Assembly (NCBI GenBank): GCA_934373455.1
Contig: CAKRON010000098.1
Span: 1-9,414 of the forward strand
Direction: 5' to 3'
From: an uncultured Marvinbryantia sp.
GTDB taxonomy: Bacteria > Bacillota > Clostridia > Lachnospirales > Lachnospiraceae
DNA length: 9,414 nucleotides
Below, piece after piece: positions 1 through 6,326 of the stretch. Each line of letters begins with the position of its first letter. Position 1 is the first letter of the stretch. A program made the translations under genes and the position numbers. The notes below the pieces were generated by a model that was not told where the DNA came from, did not search any database, and worked only from the letters and a program-made list of their open reading frames with translations.

Positions 1-8
1 GTAGTTAA

Positions 9-11
9 CAT
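9..11 (-). other. Possible start codon of the next operon gene, running off the left edge
   Basis: An ATG on the minus strand lies 1 nt beyond the rimO stop codon and opens a frame that runs off the window after three full codons (Met-Leu-Thr). The spacing fits a translationally coupled next gene. No good ribosome binding site is close: a GGAGAG lies about 22 nt upstream, inside rimO, so the true start may be further left. In related Clostridia the gene after rimO is often pgsA (phosphatidylglycerophosphate synthase), but three codons cannot confirm that. Confidence 0.3.
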
Positions 12-12
12 A

Positions 13-1347
13 TTAGGCAAATTCATTTTCCAACTCTCCTGTCAAATCATATTCTAATGCTCCGGTTACTTTTACCCTTACAAAGTCACCGGACATCAGT
101 GTCTCTGCTGTATCAATAAACAGATACCCATCTATTCCCGGTGCGTCTGCATAGGTGCGCGCCACATATACATTTTCATCAGAAAGGTATCCTTCCACCA
201 TAGCTATCATGCTCTGACCAATCTTTTCTTCATTTTTATCCAGCGAAACTTCTTGCTGAAGTTCCATCAGTTCTTCCTGGCGATCTTTCTTCACTTCTTC
301 ATCAATCTGGTCATCCATCATTGCTGCCGGTGTGTCTTCTTCCTGAGAATAAGTGAATACTCCAAGACGGTCGAACTCCATCTCATCTACAAATGCCATC
401 AGTTCCTCATGATCTTCCTGTGTTTCACCCGGAAATCCGGATATCAATGTAGTGCGCAGAGCAATATCTGGAATTTCTTTTCGAAGTTTTCCAATGATCT
501 CAATCAATTGTGCTCTGGAAGTTCTGCGTCCCATTTTTTTCAGAACTCTGTCACTGGCATGCTGAATCGGAAGATCAAGGTAATGACAAATTTTTTTCTC
601 ATCACGAATTGTCTCAATCAATTCATCGTATATTTCTTCCGGATAACAATACAATACACGAATCCAACGAATGCCTTTTATCTCACATAATTTTTTTAAT
701 AATATATGCAAAGATTTTTTTCCATACAAGTCTATACCGTAAAGCGTTGTCTCCTGCGCTACAAGAATCAGTTCTTTTACACCCTGCTCTGCAAGATCCT
801 GCGCTTCTTTCAGCAGATTCTCCATCGGTACGCTGCGATAATTTCCCCGAATCTTTGGGATGATACAATAGGTGCAATGCTTGTTACATCCTTCTGCAAT
901 CTTCAGATGTGCATAATGACCACCGGTCGTCACCACACGCTTTGCATCTATCTGAACAAGGCGATCCAGATCCTGTATCTCCAGTTCTTTTTGTCCATTC
1001 AACGTTTTTTCGATCACATCAAAAATTTCGTCATACGCTGTTGTGCCGACTACCGCATCTACTTCTTCGATCTCATCTATAATTTCCTGTTTATAGCGCT
1101 GTGCCAGACATCCTGTCACGATCAAAGCCTTGCATCTTCCAGCTTTACGGTACTCTGCCATCTCCAGAATATTCTGGATACTCTCCTCTTTTGCGTCATG
1201 AATAAAACAACAGGTATTAATTACAATTATATCTGCCTGTGTTTCATCATTCGTCATAGTAAATCCCTTCTGTGTCAGAAGCCCTAACATCTGTTCAGAA
1301 TCTACCAGGTTTTTATCACATCCAAGTGATATGAATAAAATATTCAT
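13..1347 (-). CDS. rimO: Ribosomal protein S12 methylthiotransferase RimO
   Basis: A radical-SAM enzyme that adds a methylthio group to the beta carbon of a conserved aspartate of ribosomal protein S12 (Asp89 in E. coli), in the cytoplasm. The 444 residues show the family layout. An N-terminal UPF0004/MTTase domain carries Cys10, Cys46 and Cys80 for the auxiliary iron-sulfur cluster. A radical-SAM CxxxCxxC motif sits at 154-161 (EGCNKHCTYC). A C-terminal TRAM domain spans about 375-440. The segment TYADAPGIDG (399-408) is typical of RimO and favours it over the tRNA-modifying relatives MiaB and MtaB. Length is normal. The ATG start is supported by GAGGAG six bases upstream, which overlaps the last two codons of the preceding gene (only 3 nt between them). 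It is the last complete gene of the yicC-remA-gmk-rpoZ operon. Confidence 0.95.
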   Translation of the reverse strand: MNILFISLGCDKNLVDSEQMLGLLTQKGFTMTNDETQADIIVINTCCFIHDAKEESIQNILEMAEYRKAGRCKALIVTGCLAQRYKQEIIDEIEEVDAVVGTTAYDEIFDVIEKTLNGQKELEIQDLDRLVQIDAKRVVTTGGHYAHLKIAEGCNKHCTYCIIPKIRGNYRSVPMENLLKEAQDLAEQGVKELILVAQETTLYGIDLYGKKSLHILLKKLCEIKGIRWIRVLYCYPEEIYDELIETIRDEKKICHYLDLPIQHASDRVLKKMGRRTSRAQLIEIIGKLRKEIPDIALRTTLISGFPGETQEDHEELMAFVDEMEFDRLGVFTYSQEEDTPAAMMDDQIDEEVKKDRQEELMELQQEVSLDKNEEKIGQSMIAMVEGYLSDENVYVARTYADAPGIDGYLFIDTAETLMSGDFVRVKVTGALEYDLTGELENEFA

Positions 1348-1350
1348 TTA

Positions 1351-2235
1351 TTACTCCTCATCTGGCGCAGATACTTCTTCTGTCGGCACCAGTTCTGTCT
1401 TTTCCTCACTGTCTGTTTCTATGATATCTATATTCTGAGTGCTTTCCGTCTCAACATTCTCTGTCTCTGCCGCATCATTCTCCATATCGGTCTCGCAATC
1501 ACTGTAAACAGGAATATCTTCCTCCTGTTTCTGTTTTTCTTCCTTCGCGGCTTTTTTACGGAAAAACGTACCACTTCCTATAATTTTGGAATCTTTTTTT
1601 CTGGCTTTTCCTTCATCCGAATGTTCTTCTGATACCATATCAATAATATTCTCTTTCGAGGATACAGCATAAGGATCAGCCGGCACTCGTTTCAGTCTCT
1701 TAAATCGTATTCCTGTCCAGAAAATACTGATCAGGTTTCCAATTCCATCTGTAAGTAATGATGCACCCGTCAATATTACCACTACTTTTTGCTGTTCATC
1801 GAAAGGATTCATTACCAAAACTGCACCCATAATCAAAAGCACCACTGCCCAGACCAACATAATATACCATCTGACAGCGCTCAGTCTTTTTAAATCTAAT
1901 GCACTCTGTATTTTGACAATTCCGCCAAGTAATGCAACGATTCCCATTGCAAATGGAATAATTTCCAACATATATTCCATTTTCATCAAAATGTAGCATC
2001 CTGTTGAAACACACACAACACCAATAACCAAATCCGGCTGCATGACGCTCAAGAAACGATCTTTCGTAAAATAGAGTATCAAATGTGCACCGCCAAAGAT
2101 AATCATTCCGATTCCAAATACAAAGCAAAAAGTATGTACCGATATATCAGGCCAGATCACCAGCACCAGTCCCAGTACAATATATGCCACTGAAAGCAAG
2201 CAGAAACTTTTCTTTACTTCTCTGCCATTCTCCAT
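1351..2235 (-). CDS. DUF308/HdeD-like multi-pass membrane protein with long charged C-terminal tail
   Basis: No precise function can be given. Residues 1-175 form about six hydrophobic segments, near 11-28, 34-56, 66-86, 89-109, 122-142 and 150-172. The small-residue-rich pattern (LGLVLVIWPD, GIGMIIFGG) resembles the DUF308/HdeD family of small bacterial membrane proteins; HdeD is linked to acid resistance in E. coli. After the last segment comes a tail of about 120 residues. It starts basic (FKRLKR at 178-183, FRKKAAKEEKQK at 225-236) and ends strongly acidic and Thr/Glu-rich (about 238-294). The tail is probably cytoplasmic and disordered. The basic stretch after the last helix agrees with the positive-inside rule. 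The ATG follows GGAGG by 7 nt. It lies 29 bp after rpoZ and 3 bp before rimO, so it belongs to the operon, though its role there is unclear. Family call moderate, gene call firm. Confidence 0.75.
   Translation of the reverse strand: MENGREVKKSFCLLSVAYIVLGLVLVIWPDISVHTFCFVFGIGMIIFGGAHLILYFTKDRFLSVMQPDLVIGVVCVSTGCYILMKMEYMLEIIPFAMGIVALLGGIVKIQSALDLKRLSAVRWYIMLVWAVVLLIMGAVLVMNPFDEQQKVVVILTGASLLTDGIGNLISIFWTGIRFKRLKRVPADPYAVSSKENIIDMVSEEHSDEGKARKKDSKIIGSGTFFRKKAAKEEKQKQEEDIPVYSDCETDMENDAAETENVETESTQNIDIIETDSEEKTELVPTEEVSAPDEE
1354..1359 (-). promoter_or_regulatory. Ribosome binding site of rimO inside the preceding gene
   Basis: GAGGAG forms the last two Glu codons of the DUF308 gene and lies 6 nt before the rimO ATG. 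Ribosomes ending the upstream gene therefore finish on the rimO ribosome binding site, which suggests translational coupling. That coupling is inferred. Confidence 0.7.
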
Positions 2236-2264
2236 ATCTCATCCTCCAGACCGGCTGTCTTTTC

Positions 2265-2603
2265 TTACTCTTCTACTTCTTCGGCTGTTTCATCAGCTAA
2301 CGTCTCCAATACCCCAGGTTCAACCTGCAGTTCATCTGTAAGATTAATTTCTGCTGCCTCTGCTTCTTCCTCAGCTGATTCCGGCATAATTTTAAGTAAT
2401 CCTTTGTTTAACTCATCTACTGCAATGCTAAGTGGTTTATGGATCTTTGGCAAGGACATAGGTTCTTTTCCGTCAATAATCTGACGTGCTCTTTTTGCAG
2501 TAGCAAGAACAATAGAATAACGACTGTTTACTACCGGAGTATCTCCGTCCTCTACCTCGCTGTTTACTACCTTAATTAATTCTGTGTAAGATGGATGTAA
2601 CAT
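2265..2603 (-). CDS. rpoZ: DNA-directed RNA polymerase subunit omega
   Basis: The small omega subunit binds the C-terminal part of beta' and helps RNA polymerase assemble and stay stable. The family core occupies residues 1-73, with the signature VNSRYSIVLATAKRARQI (25-42) and a following helix (PLSIAVDELNKGL, 57-69). Residues 75-112 form a very acidic, Glu/Ala-rich tail (AEEEAEAAEINLTDEL) that likely is disordered. Total length is 112 residues, somewhat longer than the 65-90 common in the family, and the excess is this tail. The ATG start has an AGGAGG box at a good distance. It sits 22 bp after gmk, the order (gmk-rpoZ) seen in many Firmicutes and proteobacteria, and 29 bp before the DUF308 gene. 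Confidence 0.93.
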   Translation of the reverse strand: MLHPSYTELIKVVNSEVEDGDTPVVNSRYSIVLATAKRARQIIDGKEPMSLPKIHKPLSIAVDELNKGLLKIMPESAEEEAEAAEINLTDELQVEPGVLETLADETAEEVEE

Positions 2604-2625
2604 AATCTTTCCTCCTCATATCTCT

Positions 2626-3255
2626 TTATAAAAATCTTTTTAAATCCTGTTTTAATGCATCAATAAACTCACATTTCTGATCAACTCGATGATGCTGGCT
2701 CTGAATGATCTCATGTGTCTCTCTGACACAAACTTCCAGATCGTCATTAACGATCAGGTAATCATATTTTGATATATATTCTGATTCTTCCACTGCACGA
2801 TGCAGTCTTTTACGTACTACCGCATCTGTTTCCGTTCCCCGTCCGCGAAGACGATCTTCCAGTACAGATGCACTTGGTGGAACCATGAACAGAAGCAATG
2901 TATCCGGAAACTGTTCTTTGATCTTCAATGCTCCCTGAATCTCGATTTCCAGAATTACGTCTTTTCCATTTTCCAGTTGCTGCTGCACGTATTCCTTTGG
3001 TGTACCGTAGTAGTTTTCTACATAAGATGCATATTCTATCAGTTGATTCTCTCGAATCATTTGTTCAAATTCATCTTTGGTTTTAAAAAAGTAATGTACA
3101 CCGTCTTCCTCTCCCGGACGAGGTTCTCTGGTGGTTGCCGATACCGATAATGCATAATTGTCGTATCTGTCCAACAATTCATGAACCAGTGTTCCCTTAC
3201 CTGTACCTGCAAATCCGGAAATAACCAATAATATTCCTTTTGATTTACAATTCAT
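2626..3255 (-). CDS. gmk: Guanylate kinase
   Basis: Transfers phosphate from ATP to GMP (and dGMP), giving GDP for the GTP pool; a cytoplasmic purine salvage and biosynthesis step. In many Firmicutes this enzyme is a direct target of (p)ppGpp inhibition; that is family knowledge and is not visible here. The P-loop is GFAGTGKGT (14-22). The GMP-binding part, SVSATTREPRPGEEDGVHYFF, lies at about 37-57 with Ser/Arg/Glu residues in their usual places. It is followed by EYASYVENYYGTP (74-86) and the lid region RLRGRGTE (134-141). Length (209) is normal. The ATG lies inside the end of remA (11-bp overlap) and is preceded by AAGGGAG, so it is probably coupled to remA translation. Confidence 0.96.
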   Translation of the reverse strand: MNCKSKGILLVISGFAGTGKGTLVHELLDRYDNYALSVSATTREPRPGEEDGVHYFFKTKDEFEQMIRENQLIEYASYVENYYGTPKEYVQQQLENGKDVILEIEIQGALKIKEQFPDTLLLFMVPPSASVLEDRLRGRGTETDAVVRKRLHRAVEESEYISKYDYLIVNDDLEVCVRETHEIIQSQHHRVDQKCEFIDALKQDLKRFL

Positions 3256-3517
3256 CTGTCTCTCCCTTCAGTTCATCTGCATTAAAATGAAATCGTTTTA
3301 CCAAAGTTTCTGGCTGCAACGCAGATAAAATTATATGATCTTCTTCTGTAACAATCACAGATTTCGTCCTTCTTCCCTGAGTTGCGTCTATTACTTTTCC
3401 AATCTGCTTGGCATTCTGAACCATTCGCTTCACTGGAGCGGCATCCGGACTGACCACTGCCACAACCTTCGAAGTATTCACAACATTACCAAATCCAATA
3501 TTCATTAATCTTGCCAA
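3245..3517 (-). CDS. remA: RemA/DUF370 (YlzA-like) DNA-binding regulator, TTG start
   Basis: RemA is a small DNA-binding protein, known in Bacillus as an activator of biofilm-matrix and osmoprotection genes, which assembles into rings that wrap DNA. The 90 residues match the family closely: NIGFGN (6-11), VSPDAAPVKRM (22-32), IDATQGRRTKSVIV (43-56) and HIILSALQPETL (61-72). The arginine pair in GRRT (49-50) corresponds to residues implicated in DNA binding. The chosen start is TTG at 3517: AGAGG lies 8 nt upstream of it, whereas the internal ATG at 3505 would be 20 nt away, and the four extra residues match the usual N-terminus. The gene begins 11 bp after yicC and overlaps gmk by 11 bp. The target genes in this organism cannot be read from the window. 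Confidence 0.92.
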   Translation of the reverse strand: MARLMNIGFGNVVNTSKVVAVVSPDAAPVKRMVQNAKQIGKVIDATQGRRTKSVIVTEEDHIILSALQPETLVKRFHFNADELKGETDEL

Positions 3518-3525
3518 AAAATCTA

Positions 3526-3530
3526 CCTCT
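3526..3530 (-). promoter_or_regulatory. Ribosome binding site that fixes the TTG start of remA
   Basis: AGAGG overlaps the yicC stop codon (TAG) and lies 8 nt before TTG. This is optimal spacing for the TTG and too far from the downstream ATG at 3505. The overlap also suggests coupling of remA translation to yicC termination. Confidence 0.75.
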
Positions 3531-4407
3531 ATTCAATATTCTGTATCTGTTCTCTGACTTTTTCAATTTCGGTTTTCAGATTGATTGCTCGATTGGACGT
3601 CTCCAGATCATTTGCCTTAGATAAAATCGTATTCGCTTCCCGATTCATTTCCTGCGCAAGAAAATCCATTTTTCTTCCAACGCTTCCTCCTCTGAGAAGT
3701 TCTTCCCGCATGCTTTCTATATGACTGCGCAAACGAACCGTCTCTTCATCTGTACAGATTTTATCTGCAAAAAGAATCACCTCTGCTGCAATGCGTCCCT
3801 CTTCCATCTGTGCATCTCCCAGAAGTTCCTCTACTTTCTGTGTTAATTTTTCTCTGTACTCTGCCATAATCTGAGGATATCTGTCCTCAATGGCATCTAC
3901 ATCCTTAATCATACCGTCCAGTTTGTCAAAAAGATCTTCTTTTAATCTCTCACCTTCTGTTATGCGGCTTTCTACAAACTGCTCACATGCTTCTTTTAAA
4001 GCAACTTCTAAAACTGCCCAGATTTCTTTTTCATCCACAGTCTGTTCTTCCATGGTAAATACTTCCGGGCAACGTCCAAGAACTGCAACACTGATATCAT
4101 TTTTTAATCCAAAGGTCTCTTCCATCTGACGATAATACTTCAAATATTGAGCAGCAATGGCTTCATTATATTTCAATGATACATTCTCTTCAGTAAAATC
4201 TTCATAGGTAATAAAAACATCCACTTTTCCTCTCTGCATATAATTCTTCAAAAAAGAACGGATCGCTGATTCGAAAAAGCTCAATTTTTTCGGCATCTTA
4301 ATGCTGACATCAAAATATCTGTGATTTACAGCCTTTATTTCTACTGTAAATTTACGGTTTCCCTGCAGATTTTCTGCTCTGCCGAAGCCTGTCATACTTT
4401 TTATCAT
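3529..4407 (-). CDS. yicC: YicC/YloC family endoribonuclease
   Basis: YicC-family proteins are cytoplasmic endoribonucleases; E. coli YicC has been linked to small-RNA decay, and YloC is the Bacillus member. The 292 residues show both family blocks. The N-terminal YicC-like region starts with MIKSMTGFGRAE and contains VEIKAVNHRYFDVSIKMP (22-39). The C-terminal DUF1732 region includes EVILFADKICTDEETVRLRSHI (209-230) and GGSVGRKMDFLAQEMNREANT (240-260), followed by SKANDLETSNRAINLKTEIEKVREQIQNIE to the end. Length is normal. The ATG has a modest ribosome binding site (AAAGGATGAG, slightly far). It is the first gene of the operon, 49 bp downstream of a strong promoter, and remA follows 11 bp later. 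The link of yicC with remA and gmk is common in Firmicutes. Confidence 0.94.
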   Translation of the reverse strand: MIKSMTGFGRAENLQGNRKFTVEIKAVNHRYFDVSIKMPKKLSFFESAIRSFLKNYMQRGKVDVFITYEDFTEENVSLKYNEAIAAQYLKYYRQMEETFGLKNDISVAVLGRCPEVFTMEEQTVDEKEIWAVLEVALKEACEQFVESRITEGERLKEDLFDKLDGMIKDVDAIEDRYPQIMAEYREKLTQKVEELLGDAQMEEGRIAAEVILFADKICTDEETVRLRSHIESMREELLRGGSVGRKMDFLAQEMNREANTILSKANDLETSNRAINLKTEIEKVREQIQNIE

Positions 4408-4457
4408 GATATGTACTCATCCTTTACGTTTTGTGACATAAGAATCCACGTTAAATT

Positions 4458-4486
4458 ATTATAAATCAATTTAAAGTAACCGTCAA
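4458..4486 (-). promoter_or_regulatory. Sigma-A type promoter for the yicC-remA-gmk-rpoZ-DUF308-rimO operon
   Basis: On the minus strand, TTGACG (4486-4481) and TATAAT (4463-4458) are separated by exactly 17 bp. This gives a perfect -10 box and five of six -35 bases. Transcription would start near 4451, giving a leader of about 44 nt to the yicC ATG. It lies in the 91-bp gap after rqcH, with no terminator between, so rqcH transcripts may also read into the operon. A 7-bp AT-rich inverted repeat (TTAAATT 4474-4468, AATTTAA 4457-4451) flanks the -10 box and may be chance. Confidence 0.85.
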
Positions 4487-4498
4487 TTGGATTTATCT

Positions 4499-6241
4499 TT
4501 AATTTGTTACTTCCTTGATTCCGGTAATATCCGTAGGAACCAGCATGGAATAGTTGGTATGGTAAATAACAAATCCAGGCTTGGCACCTGCCACTTTTTT
4601 AACGTATTTTCGCTCCACATAATCGATCTCAGCCTTTTCAGCGCCTCTGTTTTTTGAATAATACGCAGCCAGTCTGGCAGCCTCTTCAAATGTTCGATCC
4701 GGAAGTTCATCGCCATTTGTTTTTACAATGACATGGGAACCAGGTGTTCCTTTTGCATGAAACCACCAGTCATTTCCAACTGCCATTTTAAATGTAAGGT
4801 CTTCGTTCTGAAAATTATTCTTGCCCACATACATATGATAGCCATCGGAAGAAATATAATGAAATGGTTTCGACGTAATCTTCACTTTTTTTCCTGTATA
4901 ATGTCGTTTTATATATCCATACTCTGTCAGTTCTTCCTTAATCTGTACCAAATCTTCTTCTGATCTGGCTATATCCAGTGCCGTACTGATGGATTCCAGA
5001 TGATCAATCTCTTCTTTTGTCTCTTCAATAAGCTTTACAGAAGCTTCATAAGTACGTTTCAGCTTATTATATTTTTCAAAATAATGCTGCGCATTCTCCT
5101 GAGGCGTTTTTGTCTCATCCAAAGGGATCGTAATTTCTTTGTTGTCGTAATAATTCAGGCAAGTCAGCTTTTTCGCTCCCTCTTCCAGATTATATCCATA
5201 CGTATGAATCAATTCCCCATATATTTTAAATTTTTCTCTCTTTTCAGTATCTTTTATCTGTTTTTGCTGCAAATCATATTTCTTACGATTACGCTCCAAT
5301 GCAGTCTGTACCACTCTGCGCAAATCAGAAGATCTTTGTCTGATTCGAGTGATGACATTTCGTGTTGCATAAAAATGCTCCAGCATACCAGATACTGTTT
5401 CATATGTTTCTTCCTGTAAATCTGCATACTGTGTCAAAGATACTACGCTAAAATCAACTGGTACCTGTCCGTCATAAACGATATTCGGTAACAGCTGTCC
5501 TGATTTCACAGTGTCAACCACAAGATCAAACTGATGTTCCAGATGAATGAATTCTGTTTCTGTAAAACTGTTTGCGCTTCTTCCAGAGTCAAGAGATGCC
5601 CGGTGGCAAATTTCTTCAGCAATCAATGGACTGATTCCTGTCATGGAACAATAAATACTTTTCGCCAACGGCATCGGTTTAGAGGATACTTTATCTATAA
5701 AATCTTTACTTTCATAATCTAACGGATTCAGTTTTTCCTGTGTTTCTGGTATAAAATATGTTCGTCCGGGAAGCACTTCCCGCACAGAACTTACCTGAGA
5801 AGAAATATGTTTGATACTGTCAATGATCATTCCATCTTCATTACAAAAGATAATATTCGAATGCTTTCCCATAATTTCAACTATGAGCGTTTTATGACAG
5901 ATATCTCCCAATTCATTTAAATGCTCTATTTCAAAATTAATAATTCGTTCCAGTCCAGGCTGCCAGATTCGTGTAAATTTCCCTCCACCGATATGCTTTC
6001 TCAGCAACATGCAAAAATTCGGCGCCGTCAATGGTGCTGTTTTATTCTGTTCTGTAAAATAGATCAGAGGGAGACTGGCTCCAGCAGAAATCAACAATCG
6101 GTACTGCTGACGCCTGTCGCTTTTAATCGTCAGCATCAATTCATCTGACTCCGGCTGTGCAATTTTATTTATTCGTCCACCCAGAATGCATGCATTTAAT
6201 TCCTGCACCATACCGGCAATAACAAGTCCGTCCAATGCCAT
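4499..6241 (-). CDS. rqcH: Rqc2/RqcH homologue, NFACT-family ribosome quality-control factor
   Basis: RqcH binds 50S subunits that carry a stalled peptidyl-tRNA and recruits tRNA-Ala, adding a C-terminal alanine tail that marks the chain for proteolysis. Older annotations call the family fibronectin-binding protein (FbpA/YloA). The 580 residues hold all parts. The NFACT-N domain (about 1-180) has GLERII (96-101) and EIMGKHSN (122-129). A helix-hairpin-helix region lies around 195-225 (TGISPLIAEEICHRA), then a long charged coiled-coil region (about 285-440). The C-terminal NFACT-R domain (about 455-570) has GKNNFQNEDLTFK (473-485), DWWFHAKGTPGSHVI (491-505) and AKPGFVIY (553-560). In the Bacillus protein a key Asp-Arg pair lies near 97-98; here it is Glu98-Arg99. 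The ATG is preceded by AAGGAGA. It lies downstream of leuS across a terminator and upstream of the yicC promoter. Confidence 0.94.
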   Translation of the reverse strand: MALDGLVIAGMVQELNACILGGRINKIAQPESDELMLTIKSDRRQQYRLLISAGASLPLIYFTEQNKTAPLTAPNFCMLLRKHIGGGKFTRIWQPGLERIINFEIEHLNELGDICHKTLIVEIMGKHSNIIFCNEDGMIIDSIKHISSQVSSVREVLPGRTYFIPETQEKLNPLDYESKDFIDKVSSKPMPLAKSIYCSMTGISPLIAEEICHRASLDSGRSANSFTETEFIHLEHQFDLVVDTVKSGQLLPNIVYDGQVPVDFSVVSLTQYADLQEETYETVSGMLEHFYATRNVITRIRQRSSDLRRVVQTALERNRKKYDLQQKQIKDTEKREKFKIYGELIHTYGYNLEEGAKKLTCLNYYDNKEITIPLDETKTPQENAQHYFEKYNKLKRTYEASVKLIEETKEEIDHLESISTALDIARSEEDLVQIKEELTEYGYIKRHYTGKKVKITSKPFHYISSDGYHMYVGKNNFQNEDLTFKMAVGNDWWFHAKGTPGSHVIVKTNGDELPDRTFEEAARLAAYYSKNRGAEKAEIDYVERKYVKKVAGAKPGFVIYHTNYSMLVPTDITGIKEVTN

Positions 6242-6262
6242 ATGTCATTCTCCTTCTTCTAC

Positions 6263-6308
6263 AAAAAACCGACCTGAAATTTTACTTATATTATTTCAAG
6301 TCGGTTTT
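6263..6308 (-). terminator. Rho-independent terminator between leuS and rqcH
   Basis: On the minus strand, AAAACCGACTTGAAAT (6308-6293) pairs with ATTTCAGGTCGGTTTT (6280-6265). The 16-bp stem has one G-U pair and a 12-nt AT-rich loop, and the T tract runs to 6263 (six Ts). It starts 18 bp after the leuS stop codon and ends 21 bp before the rqcH ATG. The same hairpin read on the plus strand also ends in a T-rich stretch, so it could work both ways, but no plus-strand gene is near. Confidence 0.85.
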
Positions 6309-6326
6309 CTCTTTTTGGAATATTAT

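Noticed and set aside
253..690. Plus-strand ORF of 145 codons inside rimO
   Set aside because: It is antisense to a clearly conserved gene, rich in Phe/His/Cys as expected for the reverse of AT-rich coding DNA, and has no family resemblance.
706..1287. Plus-strand ORF of 193 codons inside rimO
   Set aside because: The longest antisense frame, but entirely opposite the conserved MTTase and radical-SAM parts of rimO; no promoter or family motif seen.
1796..2128. Minus-strand ORF of 110 codons inside the DUF308 gene
   Set aside because: Out of frame with the membrane protein, whose hydrophobic pattern and operon-fitting ends make it the real gene.
2236..2264. Small hairpin AGAC-AGCCG-GTCT between rpoZ and the DUF308 gene
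   Set aside because: The stem is only 4 bp and there is no T tract; too weak to call a terminator.
3503..3505. ATG as start of remA
   Set aside because: The ribosome binding site is 20 nt away, and the family N-terminus extends four residues further to the TTG at 3517.
4408..4498. Terminator for rqcH in the gap before yicC
   Set aside because: Only an AT-rich 7-bp repeat without a GC stem or T tract is present; the gap is better explained as a promoter.
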